Shown: piece after piece, positions 18,274 through 27,590 of the stretch
How positions within the stretch are numbered: position 1 is the first letter of the stretch
Layout: each line of letters opens with the position of its first letter
Origin: Rhodobacter sp.
GTDB lineage: Bacteria > Pseudomonadota > Alphaproteobacteria > Rhodobacterales > Rhodobacteraceae
Reading direction: 5' to 3'
DNA: 64,000 nucleotides
NCBI GenBank assembly: GCA_027484145.1
Contig: JAIXUH010000002.1
Location: 1,028,294-1,092,293, forward strand
Position numbers and translations under genes: made by a program
Notes under the pieces: generated by a model
Told to the model about the DNA's origin: nothing
Seen by the model: the letters and a program-made list of their open reading frames with translations, nothing else
Database searches by the model: none

Positions 18274-18510
18274 TTAGGCCAGATCGTGGCCTTCAACGGT
18301 CAAGGGTTGCTCCAGCGCGCCATAGGGCGATGGCTGTTGCTTGCTTTCTTCGGGCAACAGCAGGCCCACGGCATAGATGGCCGCCAGTACCACGCCAATC
18401 CCGATCACAGCGACCCCGGCCAGAAACGCACCCCAGACCATTTGGCCCAAGGCCCAGACCCGCAGCCGGATCGTCGGATTGTCTTCCACATAGAAGTGCT
18501 TGTCAGACAT
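18274..18510 (-). CDS. pufX: PufX, RC-LH1 core complex polypeptide
   Basis: PufX is a single-TM polypeptide that opens the LH1 ring for quinone exchange and is found only in the Rhodobacter clade. The 78-residue product has a polar N-terminus, one transmembrane helix (about residues 28-52, rich in small residues: [15 protein letters not shown]) and a C-terminal [13 protein letters not shown] tail. It resembles R. capsulatus PufX more than R. sphaeroides PufX. AGGGAAAG precedes the ATG, 12 nt after pufM. Low sequence conservation makes position and topology the main evidence. Confidence 0.87.
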   Translation of the reverse strand: MSDKHFYVEDNPTIRLRVWALGQMVWGAFLAGVAVIGIGVVLAAIYAVGLLLPEESKQQPSPYGALEQPLTVEGHDLA

Positions 18511-18522
18511 GGCTTTCCCTTA

Positions 18523-19443
18523 TCAAAGCGGCGCGTAGCCGTGTTCCTGTGCCCAGACATACCAGTTGTCCACCACGGTGCCCGTCAGCAAGATGCCGAT
18601 GCCGCCGGTCAGTGTCACCAGAACCGCGAACCACCACGCCCAACGGTGGATACCCTCCATCGTGGCGTTAAAGCCCATGGTCCAGCGCCAGAACAAGGCC
18701 GCACGTTCCGAAGCGGTGCCGCGGTCAGCGATCTGTTCCAGTTCCCGGTCGCCGCCAAAACGGCTGACGGCAAGGATGGTGGCCCCGTGCATGGCGAACA
18801 GCAGGGCGGACCCGTAAAGGAACACAATGCTCAGCGCGTGGAAGGGGTTATAGAACAGGTTGCCATAGGTCAGGCTGAAGTTGTTGGTCCAGTCGAGGTG
18901 GCTGAAGATACCGTAAGGCACGGCATGGCTCCATGACCCCATCAGGATCGGCCGGATCAGACCCAGCACAAGGAACAGCCAGATGGCGCTGGCAAAAGCC
19001 CATGCCACATGTTTGCCCATCCCAAGCGCCTGCGCCCGAAGCCAGGTCCGCACCCACCAGGCGCAGACCGAGATCAGCAGGAAGAAGCTCGAGATCAGCC
19101 ACATCCCGCCTTCGGCCATCGGCGCAAAGCCAAGGCCGTATTCTTCGGCTGGCGGCTCCAGCGAGAACCAGAACAGATCCCGCAGAAACACCGCCGGGTT
19201 AAAGCCGGCCTGATACCAGAACCAGGCCCCCACCATCGTGAACCACACCGCACCAGCGGCAAGACTGATCACACCCATCGTGCCCAGATAGATCGGGCCC
19301 AACTGTGCGTTGCCAAACCAGCCCGCAAGGTTCGAAAAGGACGCGCCCTTGCCACGGTTGGAAAGCTCGACGCTTTCGACCATTCCCATTTCAGGCGCGG
19401 CGCGGACCTGAACCTGAGTAAAGATGTTCTGATACTCAGCCAT
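18523..19443 (-). CDS. pufM: photosynthetic reaction centre M subunit
   Basis: A 306-residue, five-helix membrane subunit that with PufL binds the special pair bacteriochlorophylls, bacteriopheophytins, QA and the non-haem iron. Hallmarks include [34 protein letters not shown] (special pair/iron His region) and [23 protein letters not shown] with the QA-side residues. The gene overlaps the pufL end by 8 nt. GGGAGG precedes the ATG. Confidence 0.97.
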   Translation of the reverse strand: MAEYQNIFTQVQVRAAPEMGMVESVELSNRGKGASFSNLAGWFGNAQLGPIYLGTMGVISLAAGAVWFTMVGAWFWYQAGFNPAVFLRDLFWFSLEPPAEEYGLGFAPMAEGGMWLISSFFLLISVCAWWVRTWLRAQALGMGKHVAWAFASAIWLFLVLGLIRPILMGSWSHAVPYGIFSHLDWTNNFSLTYGNLFYNPFHALSIVFLYGSALLFAMHGATILAVSRFGGDRELEQIADRGTASERAALFWRWTMGFNATMEGIHRWAWWFAVLVTLTGGIGILLTGTVVDNWYVWAQEHGYAPL

Positions 19444-20284
19444 TTACGCCTCCCTCAATTCCGGCCCACCACGGCAGGTTCAGCCACCAATCCCACCAGA
19501 CGACCCACTGGTCGAACCAGATCGTTCCCGAGATCACGATACAGACGGCCGACCAGAACCCGGCATTCAGGGCCAGCAACAGGCCGATCCGGTGAATGCC
19601 AAGCGTGCCGACCGAATAGCCGATCAGATCGCGGAAATAGGTGTCTTCGTGGTCAGGCGTCCGCATTTCCTTGCCCTTTTCAGGGTTGGCCGCCGAAAGG
19701 ATCAGCGCGCCATGCAAGGCCAGTGCAAGCGATGTGGTGAAAAAGAAGCTCACCGCAATCATGTGCGCCGGGTTATAGTGAAAGTTTCCATAGGCATAGC
19801 CGGTGTTCGACACCCAATCGAGGTGCGTCCAGATCCCGTAAGGGAAGGCATAGCCCCACGATCCCATCAGGATCGGGCGGATCACGACAAGCGTCACATA
19901 GGCAAAGATCGCCACGGCAAAGGCAAAGGGCACATGATAGCCCATGCCCAGTTTGCGGCAGATCTCCACCTCACGCAGTGCCCAGCTGACAAAGGCGCCA
20001 ATCGCACAGATCGTGATGATCTGCCACAGCCCCCCCTCGCGCAATGGCGCGGCGGCCAGCCCCATTTCAACAGGGGGCGGGTTGATGGAAATCAGCCATG
20101 GGTTCCAGACGCCCTGCAGGGTGGCGCCGTAAAAGATCAGGATCGTGCCAAGCGCTGCGAAGAAGAATGCCGTGACGCCAAAGAAGCCGACATAGAAAGG
20201 GCCGACCCAGAAGTCGAACAGGTTTCCGCCGACAAGCGTGCCACCCGGCACGCGATATTTTCGTTCGAAGCTGAGCAGAGCCAT
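19436..20284 (-). CDS. pufL: photosynthetic reaction centre L subunit
   Basis: A 282-residue, five-helix RC subunit, exactly the usual length. [34 protein letters not shown] contains the special-pair His and accessory ligands; [21 protein letters not shown] contains QB and iron ligands. The 3' end overlaps pufM. It is preceded by a 128-nt spacer with a large hairpin separating it from pufA. Confidence 0.97.
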   Translation of the reverse strand: MALLSFERKYRVPGGTLVGGNLFDFWVGPFYVGFFGVTAFFFAALGTILIFYGATLQGVWNPWLISINPPPVEMGLAAAPLREGGLWQIITICAIGAFVSWALREVEICRKLGMGYHVPFAFAVAIFAYVTLVVIRPILMGSWGYAFPYGIWTHLDWVSNTGYAYGNFHYNPAHMIAVSFFFTTSLALALHGALILSAANPEKGKEMRTPDHEDTYFRDLIGYSVGTLGIHRIGLLLALNAGFWSAVCIVISGTIWFDQWVVWWDWWLNLPWWAGIEGGVNG

Positions 20285-20368
20285 GCTTCCCTCTCCGCGG
20301 TTGTGGAGGCGGCCCCCGGCCTGCGCAGGACTGCGTCAGGCGGAGCCGTCTTTGAATTGGGATGATTT

Positions 20369-20403
20369 GTTGCGGGCGGCCCCATTCAAAGGTCGCCCGC
20401 AAC
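20369..20403 (-). promoter_or_regulatory. pufA-pufL intercistronic hairpin
   Basis: On the minus strand GTTGCGGGCG (20403-20394) pairs with CGCCCGCAAC (20378-20369) around a 15-nt loop, 11 nt after the pufA stop. In Rhodobacter such stem-loops protect the 3' end of the pufBA segment and give LH1 mRNA a longer half-life than RC mRNA. No T-run follows, in keeping with stabilisation rather than termination. Confidence 0.75.
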
Positions 20404-20414
20404 GGGTCAGCCGA

Positions 20415-20591
20415 TCACTCGGCCGGAGCAACACGATTGTACTTCGCCGCTGCAATGTCGAACCAGTTGTAGGACGGGTTGGACAGCAGGACGAGATGGA
20501 TCATGGCCGCGAGGAGGAACAGGAACACGCCCTGTGCCACGAACACGCGACGGGGATCAAAGATCAGCCAGATTTTGTAGAATTTCGACAT
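20415..20591 (-). CDS. pufA: light-harvesting LH1 alpha polypeptide
   Basis: The 58-residue product begins [20 protein letters not shown] and carries the bacteriochlorophyll-ligating His in [12 protein letters not shown] with the W in SYNWFD downstream. It is almost identical in pattern to R. sphaeroides PufA. ATG 20591 is chosen over longer in-frame extension into the pufB spacer; AGGAGGATCAAG precedes it. Confidence 0.97.
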   Translation of the reverse strand: MSKFYKIWLIFDPRRVFVAQGVFLFLLAAMIHLVLLSNPSYNWFDIAAAKYNRVAPAE

Positions 20592-20604
20592 GTCTTGATC
20601 CTCC

Positions 20605-20754
20605 TCAGAACCACGGGCGCCAGATGTAGACCGCCAGGTGAGCAACCACGGCGATGGCAGCAAAAAGCCAAAGCCCGCTCATGTAGACGGAGTGCAGTTC
20701 TTGCGCCTGCTCGTCGGTGAGACCTGTGAAACTCAGGTCGGATTTATCAGCCAT
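20605..20754 (-). CDS. pufB: light-harvesting LH1 beta polypeptide
   Basis: The 49-residue product has the beta-chain pattern: polar N-terminus ([16 protein letters not shown]), one TM helix with ligand His in [15 protein letters not shown], and the aromatic C-terminus. GGAGGATAGT precedes ATG 20754. It lies 13 nt upstream of pufA in the usual order. Confidence 0.97.
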   Translation of the reverse strand: MADKSDLSFTGLTDEQAQELHSVYMSGLWLFAAIAVVAHLAVYIWRPWF

Positions 20755-20842
20755 ACTATCCTCCGGATGGGCAGACTGACGCCGCATGCCCTGCGGCGGG
20801 GTAACGGTTCGGCGGAATGCCTCCCCGCATTTCGATCCTGGC

Positions 20843-20858
20843 CGGGGCCGAAGCCCCG
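20843..20858 (-). promoter_or_regulatory. UUCG-loop hairpin in the pufQ-pufB spacer
   Basis: On the minus strand CGGGGC-TTCG-GCCCCG forms a 6-bp stem capped by a stable UUCG tetraloop. It lies in the 169-nt gap between pufQ and pufB, a region where Rhodobacter puf mRNA is processed. I see no other gene in this gap. Confidence 0.5.
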
Positions 20859-20923
20859 CCCAGAACGAACTCGTGATCACCTGACGGGCGGGCGCACCGC
20901 GTCGGGAAGAAACCTCCTCCCCC

Positions 20924-21160
20924 TTAGGGGCGGAAGATGGCGGGCGTGATGGCCCCGGCTTCGCGCCATGCGCGTGCCAGAGGTCCATGCACGGGAAACT
21001 TGCGGTCGCGGGCCAGCGTCCAGACCCAGGCAATCAATGCCAAGGGGATGGCCACGATGAAGATCAGCGCGAAGTAAACGTAGAACTCGGCGCGCGGGGT
21101 GCGGTGGGCATGACCACCCGAATAGGGTGCGCCTGAGCCGCCGGCTGTATGATCACTCAT
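20924..21160 (-). CDS. pufQ: PufQ, bacteriochlorophyll/puf assembly factor
   Basis: This 78-residue protein has one transmembrane helix ([20 protein letters not shown]) preceded by HRTPRAEF and followed by a basic-to-polar tail ending [10 protein letters not shown], the PufQ signature. PufQ is needed for normal bacteriochlorophyll and LH/RC levels in Rhodobacter. The start overlaps the bchZ stop (ATGA), linking the bchCXYZ and puf operons into one superoperon. Confidence 0.92.
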   Translation of the reverse strand: MSDHTAGGSGAPYSGGHAHRTPRAEFYVYFALIFIVAIPLALIAWVWTLARDRKFPVHGPLARAWREAGAITPAIFRP

Positions 21161-22641
21161 TTCGTCTCTCCCTTTGACATGGTGTCGGCCCGGCGATCAG
21201 CGCCGCCCAGACCCTCGACGAATTCCAGAACCACCCGTTCGGCACCCTGATCGAGGGCGACTTTTTCGGCGGCGTCACGCAGCGCTCGGGCTGCGGAAAT
21301 CTGTGTCAGCACCGGATGTGTGGCCACGATCCGGTCCAGCGCCATCTGCGCGTCACCGTCCCACGGCATGTCGCGGCGCAAGGTGGTGGGGGTGGCCGCG
21401 GCACTGTCCATCTCGGTGCCCAGCGGCAGGATATGGAACAGCGCCTCGAACAGGCCGTTGCACACTTCCTGCAAGATCCACACGGCCCCGCCATAGCCCA
21501 TGAAGGGCGTCCCGGTATGGCGGCGGATCGCAGCCCCCGGAAAGGATGCGGCGATAAAGCTGGGGGCCGGGCCGTGCCCGCCCTTCAGCTCGGCCATATA
21601 CATCTTCTCGTTGATCGACCCCATCACGATCAGCGGCCGGTGCTGCTTCAGCTTAGCCCGCACTGCCTCGTTGTTGGTCTTGGCCCCGGCAATGCGCGAC
21701 ACGGCGAAGGCGCAGGGCAGACCCAGATCATCCTCCAGATAAGCGCGGATGCCACGGGCATAGGTATCATTGGCTACCACGGCAAAACTGGCGGTGGCAA
21801 AGAAATCCTGCGTCACACTGCGCCACAGATCCCAGACCGGCTTCAGCGTGGAATGCTTTTCGCGCGCAATGAAGGGCTCGGGGTCCAGCTCTAGCAATTC
21901 GCCCAGCTTGCGCAGGAACTTTGTCGTGCTGTCCAAGCCAATGGGCGCCTGAAGATAGGGTTTGCCCAGAACCTCGGCCAGACTGCGGCCAAACTCGCGG
22001 TACATCACGATGTTGACGTCGGCATCGACCAGATGGCGCATCTCGGCCAGATGGGCGCCCAAGGGCATCACCATATTGACCTCGGCCCCGATGCCTTCGA
22101 CCAGACGGCGGATCTCGAACAGATCTGACGCCATGTTGAACACGCCATACATCGGCCCAAGGATATTGACCCGCGGCTTGGCCCCCGGCACGCGCTTGGC
22201 CTCTATCGGCATCCGGCCCTTGGTCATGCCGAATTCGGTAAAGATCCACGTCATCGCGCGATCGGCGCATTGCCATTGGTCTTCGTCGATGGTGCGCGGC
22301 AGGAAGCGCTGGATGTTGGTGCCCGCCGGTGTGACGCCGCCGCCGATCATCTCGGCAATCGATCCGGTCACCACCACAGCCGGCAGCGCCGGGTCGAGCG
22401 TTTTCCACGCCCGCGCCATCGACGCTTCGGTGCCCGAACTCATTTCGTCTTCGCCAAGGCCAGTCACCACGATGGGCAACTCGTGCGGCGGCAGCGCGTC
22501 GGTGTAATGCAGAACGGATGTTACGGGCAGGTTCTCGCAACCAACGGGGCCGTCGATCACCACCTGCAAGCCCTTGACGGCGCAGAAGGCATAGATCGCC
22601 CCCCAATAGCCGCCCGCACGATCATGGTCCTGGATCAGCAT
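21157..22641 (-). CDS. bchZ: chlorophyllide a reductase subunit Z
   Basis: BchZ with BchY forms the catalytic component of the nitrogenase-like chlorophyllide a reductase, which reduces the C7-C8 bond of ring B. The 494-residue protein has the NifK-like [26 protein letters not shown] and [19 protein letters not shown] segments. It is cotranscribed with bchY upstream and pufQ downstream, with a stop/start overlap to pufQ. Confidence 0.96.
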   Translation of the reverse strand: MLIQDHDRAGGYWGAIYAFCAVKGLQVVIDGPVGCENLPVTSVLHYTDALPPHELPIVVTGLGEDEMSSGTEASMARAWKTLDPALPAVVVTGSIAEMIGGGVTPAGTNIQRFLPRTIDEDQWQCADRAMTWIFTEFGMTKGRMPIEAKRVPGAKPRVNILGPMYGVFNMASDLFEIRRLVEGIGAEVNMVMPLGAHLAEMRHLVDADVNIVMYREFGRSLAEVLGKPYLQAPIGLDSTTKFLRKLGELLELDPEPFIAREKHSTLKPVWDLWRSVTQDFFATASFAVVANDTYARGIRAYLEDDLGLPCAFAVSRIAGAKTNNEAVRAKLKQHRPLIVMGSINEKMYMAELKGGHGPAPSFIAASFPGAAIRRHTGTPFMGYGGAVWILQEVCNGLFEALFHILPLGTEMDSAAATPTTLRRDMPWDGDAQMALDRIVATHPVLTQISAARALRDAAEKVALDQGAERVVLEFVEGLGGADRRADTMSKGETK

Positions 22642-22670
22642 GACGCACCCCCGGCAAAGGGCACGGCAGC

Positions 22671-22715
22671 GGGGGTTTCACACCCCCGCACCCCCGTGGG
22701 ATATTTGCAGAAGGG
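22671..22715 (+). repeat. dispersed GC-rich repeat, copy C (bchY-bchZ spacer)
   Basis: GGGGGTTTCACACCCCC followed by GCACCCCCGTGGGATATTT and GCAGAAGG lies in the 88-nt spacer. The hairpin plus GGGATATTT motif resembles the copies in bchB and before bchL but is degenerate. It is on the plus strand, opposite to the genes. Confidence 0.5.
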
Positions 22716-22729
22716 GAAGGTGAAAGGAG

Positions 22730-24271
22730 TCATATCATCTCCTCCGCCTTGGCCGCTTTCGCCAGCTTGTCGAGTTTCTTCTGGTGCGCGGCGCGGAAAT
22801 CGGGGCGCAGATTGGGGCTGCCCTCCCAGATGCCAGCCGTATCGCCAGACCCGACACCATCAAAGAACGCCTTCATCCCGGCCATGCGGGCCTTGTTGCC
22901 CATGGCGGCATTGATGACAGTCGCCAGCGACCCAGCCCCTGCCGGCCCCATCAGGGGGCGCGCCGAGATCAGGTTGGTGAAGTAAAGTGCTGGAATGCCC
23001 AGCTGTTTTGCCTTTTGCACAACAGGAGTGGTGCCAATCGCCAGATCAGGCTGGAACCCCGCCATCGCGGCGCAATCGTCTTCCAGCGAGGCGCGATAGG
23101 TCACGGCGACGCCACGGGCCGCAAGCCAGGCGCGGTCGGCCTCGCTCCATGCGGTGCGGCCACAGGCGGTGCCCACATAGACGACATCGGCGCCACTCTC
23201 GATCAACAGCCGCGCCACCAGCAATTCGCTGCCCTCATAGCCGCTAAGCGTGATGCGGCCCTTGATCGGGTTGGCGGCAAGCGCTCCACGGATCGCGCCA
23301 CCAAAGGCGTTCTGGCTGGCGGCGATGCGGTCGGCGGCAACGCCATAGGCGTCACCGATGTTCTGCAGCCAATCCATCGTGCCGTCAAAACCCACCGGGG
23401 CCGAGCCGACGATGGCGCGCCCTGCCGCCTGAAACTCGCGGATGGCAGCGGTGTAAAAGGGGTGGATGGCCGCCACGACCTTGGAATCGAGGGCGGCATA
23501 CAATTCGCGCCATTCGCGGCAGGGCACAACCGGGCCCGCAGCAAGGCCCATCGGGGCCAGCATCGCGCCAATCATCATCGGGTCGGCGGGGAACATCTCG
23601 CCCAACAGCGCCACGGTCGGGCGGTCAGAGCGGCCCGTGGCAGGGGCCGCCACGGGGCCAGCCTCCACTTCGGTGCGGGCGTATTTCAGCATGGCACCGG
23701 CCAGAACATCCTTGGCCTCGGCATGTGTGGGCACGCCAAAGCCGGGCACATCAATGCCGACGATCCGCACACCGTTGATCTCGCTGGGCAACAGCTTCAG
23801 CGGCACGCCGCTTGCTGTGGGCACGCACAGGTTGGTCACCACCACCGCATCATAACGGTCCGGATCGGCCAGTTCATGCACGGCATCGCGGATGTCTTCG
23901 AACAATTTGCCCGTTACCAGCGACTCGCTGTTGAATGGCACATAGCCGACAGACCGGCGCGCACCGTAGAAATGCGACACAAAGGTCAGCCCATAGACGC
24001 AGCAGGCCGAGCCTGACAGGACCGTGGCCACCCGCCGCATCCGCAGACCCACGCGCAGGGACCCAAAGGCCGGGCACATGGATTGCGGTTTGTCATGCGG
24101 GCCTTGCGGATAATCGGCGGCATATTGGTCCAACAGCGCAGAATTGCCTGCCGCCCGCGCGGCCGCAGCCATCTGACCGGCCCCGGCGTGGCATCCCATG
24201 CCATCCGTCACCTGCGACGGCGCAAGGCCGGCGGTCAGGTCAAGGGTCTGATCCTGCGGGGCATCGGTCAT
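22730..24271 (-). CDS. bchY: chlorophyllide a reductase subunit Y
   Basis: The NifD-like partner of BchZ, 513 residues. Cys residues for the bridging Fe-S cluster are visible near the N-terminus (DGMGCHAGAG, PQSMCPAFGSLR, GSACCVYGL). It receives electrons from BchX. The ATG overlaps the TGA of a short upstream ORF (24268-24351), so its translation may be coupled to it. Confidence 0.96.
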   Translation of the reverse strand: MTDAPQDQTLDLTAGLAPSQVTDGMGCHAGAGQMAAAARAAGNSALLDQYAADYPQGPHDKPQSMCPAFGSLRVGLRMRRVATVLSGSACCVYGLTFVSHFYGARRSVGYVPFNSESLVTGKLFEDIRDAVHELADPDRYDAVVVTNLCVPTASGVPLKLLPSEINGVRIVGIDVPGFGVPTHAEAKDVLAGAMLKYARTEVEAGPVAAPATGRSDRPTVALLGEMFPADPMMIGAMLAPMGLAAGPVVPCREWRELYAALDSKVVAAIHPFYTAAIREFQAAGRAIVGSAPVGFDGTMDWLQNIGDAYGVAADRIAASQNAFGGAIRGALAANPIKGRITLSGYEGSELLVARLLIESGADVVYVGTACGRTAWSEADRAWLAARGVAVTYRASLEDDCAAMAGFQPDLAIGTTPVVQKAKQLGIPALYFTNLISARPLMGPAGAGSLATVINAAMGNKARMAGMKAFFDGVGSGDTAGIWEGSPNLRPDFRAAHQKKLDKLAKAAKAEEMI

Positions 24272-24351
24272 TTCGACACCACCTTGCGCTCTTGCAGGGC
24301 GCGCAACGCCTCTTCCAACTGGGCGAGGGTGCTGAGGTCAAACATTGTCAT
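24268..24351 (-). CDS. small 27-codon ORF coupled between bchX and bchY
   Basis: On the minus strand ATG 24351 opens a frame reading [20 protein letters not shown] and seven further residues, ending in TGA that overlaps the bchY ATG (ATGA). It overlaps the last 14 nt of bchX in a different frame; a second Met is at 24345. The peptide would form one amphipathic helix with a basic end (QERKVVSK). Its tight coupling on both sides suggests it is translated; whether the peptide has a function or only delivers ribosomes to bchY is unknown. Confidence 0.5.
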   Translation of the reverse strand: MTMFDLSTLAQLEEALRALQERKVVSK

Positions 24352-25342
24352 ACACCACTTCCAGCGACACCTTCACACCAGCGTATTTGCCGCGCATGTC
24401 GGCATCGGTGGCGGGGGTCAGGACGAAGTCCTTGCCCGTGGTTTCGGCGCTGAACAGGTTCAGCAGGCCATCCTGCGACAGGGGCGCCGGGCGCACCGGC
24501 GGGGCCCCGGCTACCGCTTCGGCCAGTTCGGCGAACAGGGTGCCCCATTGGCTGGAATAGCTGCCAACAATCTGATAATTCGCCGATTTCTTGCGCAGAT
24601 CATCATCTTGCGGAATGGCTGCCAGCACCGGGATCTTCACCGCCGCAGCAAAGGCCGCCGCTTCCCCCGTGCCGTCATCCTTGTTGATCACCAACCCGGC
24701 GATGCCGACGTTGCCACCCAGCTTGCGGAAGTATTCCACCGCCGAGCAGACGTTGTTGGCCACATACAGGCTTTGCAGATCGTTCGATCCGACAAGGATC
24801 ACCTTTTGCGCCATGTCGCGGGCAATCGGCAGGCCGAACCCGCCGCAGACCACGTCGCCCAGGAAATCCAAGAGCACATAGTCGAAATCCCAGTCATGGA
24901 ACCCCAGCTTTTCCAGCAATTCAAAGCCGTGGATGATCCCGCGCCCGCCGCAACCGCGCCCCACTTCCGGGCCGCCCAGTTCCATCGCGAAGACACCGCC
25001 GCGCTTGAAGCAGACGTCGCCGATCTTGACCTCTTCCCCCGCCAGTTTCTTGCGGGTCGAGGTTTCGATGATCGTCGGGCAGGCCTTGCCGCCAAACAGC
25101 AGGCTGGTCGTATCCGATTTCGGGTCACAGCCGATCAGCAGCACGCGCTTGCCCATCTCGGCCATCATGTGGCTCAGGTTGGCCAGCGTGAACGACTTGC
25201 CGATGCCGCCCTTGCCATAGATCGCGATGATCTGCGTCTTTTTCGTGGGCTCGCCGTGCGGAATCTCCAGCGTCGGCTCTTCATGGGCTTCTTCACGCAG
25301 ACGGGTGTCGAAATCCTTCAGGTTCGGAATATCGAGGGTCAT
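24338..25342 (-). CDS. bchX: chlorophyllide a reductase iron protein subunit X
   Basis: A NifH-like ATPase that donates electrons to BchYZ. The 334-residue product has P-loop YGKGGIGKS, switch regions around GCDPKSDTT, and the two Fe4S4 cysteines in [10 protein letters not shown] and [10 protein letters not shown]. Start 25342 overlaps the bchC stop (ATGA). Compared with BchL it has a longer N-terminus, as is usual for BchX. Confidence 0.96.
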   Translation of the reverse strand: MTLDIPNLKDFDTRLREEAHEEPTLEIPHGEPTKKTQIIAIYGKGGIGKSFTLANLSHMMAEMGKRVLLIGCDPKSDTTSLLFGGKACPTIIETSTRKKLAGEEVKIGDVCFKRGGVFAMELGGPEVGRGCGGRGIIHGFELLEKLGFHDWDFDYVLLDFLGDVVCGGFGLPIARDMAQKVILVGSNDLQSLYVANNVCSAVEYFRKLGGNVGIAGLVINKDDGTGEAAAFAAAVKIPVLAAIPQDDDLRKKSANYQIVGSYSSQWGTLFAELAEAVAGAPPVRPAPLSQDGLLNLFSAETTGKDFVLTPATDADMRGKYAGVKVSLEVVYDNV

Positions 25343-26283
25343 GCAGCGTCCTTCCAATCGAGTATCATCTTGAGGCAGGCAGAGTCTTCAAACGCGGTCT
25401 GATAGGCAGCCTTGGCGTCCGCGACGGCGCTTTGATGGGTGATCAGACCCGCCAGCGACAGCGCCCCGCTGTCCAACAGCGCCCGTGTGGCCACCAGATC
25501 GGCAGGCTGCCATTCGGCGGCAATGCGCAGGCGCATTTCCTTCATGAAGGCGGCCGGAAAGGTAAAGGCGACCTGCTGGGTATAGAACCCGCACAGCACA
25601 ACCTCGCCGCCGCGCGCCAACCGGGGCACCAGCGTATCCAGAAGGTTCGCCGCACCCGAGGCGTCATAGATCGCCCGATAGTCGCGGCGCGTGTCCGCCT
25701 CTGGCGCGATCACGTCATAGCCGATGGCCCCATGTCGGCGGTCGGGGTTCACTTCCCACACCGACGGTGCAGGCCCGCCTGCAGCCAGAGTCAGACGCGC
25801 CAGCAACCGGCCCAGCACGCCATGGCCAATGATCAGGTCAGGCAAAGCGGTGTCAAACCCGGCAATCGCATGGCGCGCGGTCGCCGCCAGCGCCAGCAGC
25901 GCGCCTTCGGCCCCTGCCCCCTTGTCCATCCGCTGCACGCGGTTGGCCGCCGTTACCAGATGCCGCGCAGCACCGCCAAACAGGCCGCGCACATCGCCGT
26001 CAAAGCAATTGGCGCCGGGCACAAACACATGATCGCCCACGGTAAATCCGGTGTCGGCACCCGCCTCGACCACTTCGCCAAAGCTTTCGTAGCCGGGAAC
26101 CAGCGGATAGCCCATGCCGGGAAAGGGCGGCATCGTGCCCAGCCAGAACAGCTTTTCCGTGCCTGTCGAAATGCCGGAATAGCGAACCTCAACCACAAGA
26201 TCGTTGCCGCCCGGACCCTTCAGCCCAGGCGTGCCAAGACCAATGTCCTGCGGGCCTGAAAGGATAACGGCGGTCGTTCTCAC
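25339..26283 (-). CDS. bchC: bacteriochlorophyllide a dehydrogenase (3-hydroxyethyl oxidation)
   Basis: BchC oxidises the 3-hydroxyethyl group to acetyl in the last chlorin-ring steps to bacteriochlorophyllide a. The 314-residue medium-chain-dehydrogenase-like protein has [23 protein letters not shown] and a Rossmann-like [15 protein letters not shown] 26283 is the start: GGAGGGGA lies 9 nt before it and the frame upstream is promoter. It heads bchCXYZ-pufQBALMX and has two PpsR boxes. Confidence 0.94.
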   Translation of the reverse strand: MRTTAVILSGPQDIGLGTPGLKGPGGNDLVVEVRYSGISTGTEKLFWLGTMPPFPGMGYPLVPGYESFGEVVEAGADTGFTVGDHVFVPGANCFDGDVRGLFGGAARHLVTAANRVQRMDKGAGAEGALLALAATARHAIAGFDTALPDLIIGHGVLGRLLARLTLAAGGPAPSVWEVNPDRRHGAIGYDVIAPEADTRRDYRAIYDASGAANLLDTLVPRLARGGEVVLCGFYTQQVAFTFPAAFMKEMRLRIAAEWQPADLVATRALLDSGALSLAGLITHQSAVADAKAAYQTAFEDSACLKMILDWKDAA

Positions 26284-26377
26284 TGTGATCTTCCCCTCCA
26301 ATGGGCGTGTTCCGGGCCCTTGTCGGTCGCCGCGCCGGTGCGGCGAGAGTCGATACCAGGGTCTGTTCTTCGTTATG

Positions 26378-26421
26378 TGTAAGTTTATCCTTACATTCTG
26401 CAGTGTCAATTTTATTAGACA
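26378..26421 (-). promoter_or_regulatory. bchC promoter with two PpsR boxes
   Basis: TGT-N12-ACA palindromes at 26378-26395 and 26404-26421 are 8 bp apart, the classic arrangement. On the minus strand TTGACA (26409-26404) inside the upstream box and TAAACT 16 bp later inside the second are likely -35 and -10 elements, so PpsR binding would block polymerase under oxygen. Confidence 0.85.
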
Positions 26422-26424
26422 CAT

Positions 26425-26442
26425 TTTGGTCAATTGACCAAA
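26425..26442. promoter_or_regulatory. perfect 18-bp palindrome upstream of the bchC PpsR boxes
   Basis: TTTGGTCAATTGACCAAA is fully self-complementary and starts 4 bp from the outer PpsR box, in an activator position. It is neither a PpsR nor a canonical FNR (TTGAT-N4-ATCAA) site. It may bind another regulator, or form a weak hairpin after crtF. Confidence 0.45.
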
Positions 26443-26460
26443 TAATTCTCAGCGCGCGGG

Positions 26461-27588
26461 CTATTCGCGCCGCGCCGTCACCACCGAAGTCACATAAGAC
26501 CGCGCGCCGGGATGCGATTGAATCTGAGAAAACCCTGCTTTCGCAAGGCGTTGCGAAATCTCGTCCGCCGACCGCGTGCGCCCGGTGCCCATGGCCATGG
26601 TGTACAGTGCAAAATACACATCCGTGGCCGGGTCCGGATTGCGCCCGCCCGACATGGGTTCCGACACCACGATCATCCCGCCTGCAGGCAAGGCGCGATA
26701 GGCCGAGGCCAGCAGGGCATCCACCGTCGCATCGGCATGGTCATAGAGCACCCGCACAAGGCTGATCGTATCCGCTCCATCGGGCAAAGGGTCGGTGCGA
26801 AAGCTGCCCGGATGCAGTGTGATGCGCGCCGCCAGCGGCCCAAGCCGCGCCGCCGCCCCGGCCAGAACCTCGGGCAGATCGAACAGCGTCAGGCCCAGCT
26901 TGGGGTGCGCCGCCGCCACCGCCGCCAGAAACGCGCCCGTGCCGCCGCCCACATCCACCAGATGCGCGCGGCGCGACAGGTCCACCAGCCGCAGCGTATC
27001 GGCCGCCACCAGCGCCTGACTTTCCGCCATCAGCGTGCTGTAACGCGCGGCAAGGGCGGGGTCCGCCTGATGGGCCGCCCCAAAGACATAGGGCCAGAAC
27101 CCGGCAAGCTCGGGCTGCGTCTCGCCGCGCAAAAAGGCCACCGGGTCCGCCAGATCGCGGTAAAGCACGTCATGATGGCGCACCATCGATTCCAGCCCCG
27201 GCACCGCCAGAAACGCGCCGCCCCGTGGGCACAGCCGCCACAGATCGCCCCGCGCCGCCACCAGTTTCAGCGCTGCCCCCGCCTGCAACAACACCGCCAG
27301 CCGCGCCGGATCAACCCCGGCCCCATGTGCCAGCGCCGCCGTCGTGGCCGATCCTTCGGCCAGCCGTCGCAACACGCCGGTTTCCACCAGCGCCATCAAC
27401 GCCTGCGACTGCACAAAGCCCGAAACGACCGAAAACAGCGCAGCACCTTCGCGACGGGCATGGCCACGCACAAAGGGCAATCGCTCGGCCAGCGCGTGAA
27501 AACGCGGTGACATCGCCAGACGGGTCAGCAGACCGGGGCGATCCCGCCGCGCAGAAACGCCGGGTTGTGAAAAGGGCACATCCGCCAC
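26461..27588 (-). CDS. crtF: demethylspheroidene/hydroxyneurosporene O-methyltransferase
   Basis: CrtF methylates the C1 hydroxyl of acyclic carotenoids using SAM. The 375-residue protein has an N-terminal winged-helix dimerisation domain and a C-terminal Rossmann domain with the SAM motif LVDVGGGTGAFL, then GGMIVVSEPMSGG. It begins with GTG 27588, only 2 nt after the crtE stop and without a clear SD sequence, so it is probably translationally coupled to crtE. Confidence 0.94.
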   Translation of the reverse strand: MADVPFSQPGVSARRDRPGLLTRLAMSPRFHALAERLPFVRGHARREGAALFSVVSGFVQSQALMALVETGVLRRLAEGSATTAALAHGAGVDPARLAVLLQAGAALKLVAARGDLWRLCPRGGAFLAVPGLESMVRHHDVLYRDLADPVAFLRGETQPELAGFWPYVFGAAHQADPALAARYSTLMAESQALVAADTLRLVDLSRRAHLVDVGGGTGAFLAAVAAAHPKLGLTLFDLPEVLAGAAARLGPLAARITLHPGSFRTDPLPDGADTISLVRVLYDHADATVDALLASAYRALPAGGMIVVSEPMSGGRNPDPATDVYFALYTMAMGTGRTRSADEISQRLAKAGFSQIQSHPGARSYVTSVVTARRE

Positions 27589-27590
27589 GT

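Noticed and set aside
26425..26442. FNR/FnrL binding site at the bchC promoter
   Set aside because: The core reads TTGGTCAATTGACCAA, not TTGAT-N4-ATCAA, so it is kept as an unassigned palindrome.
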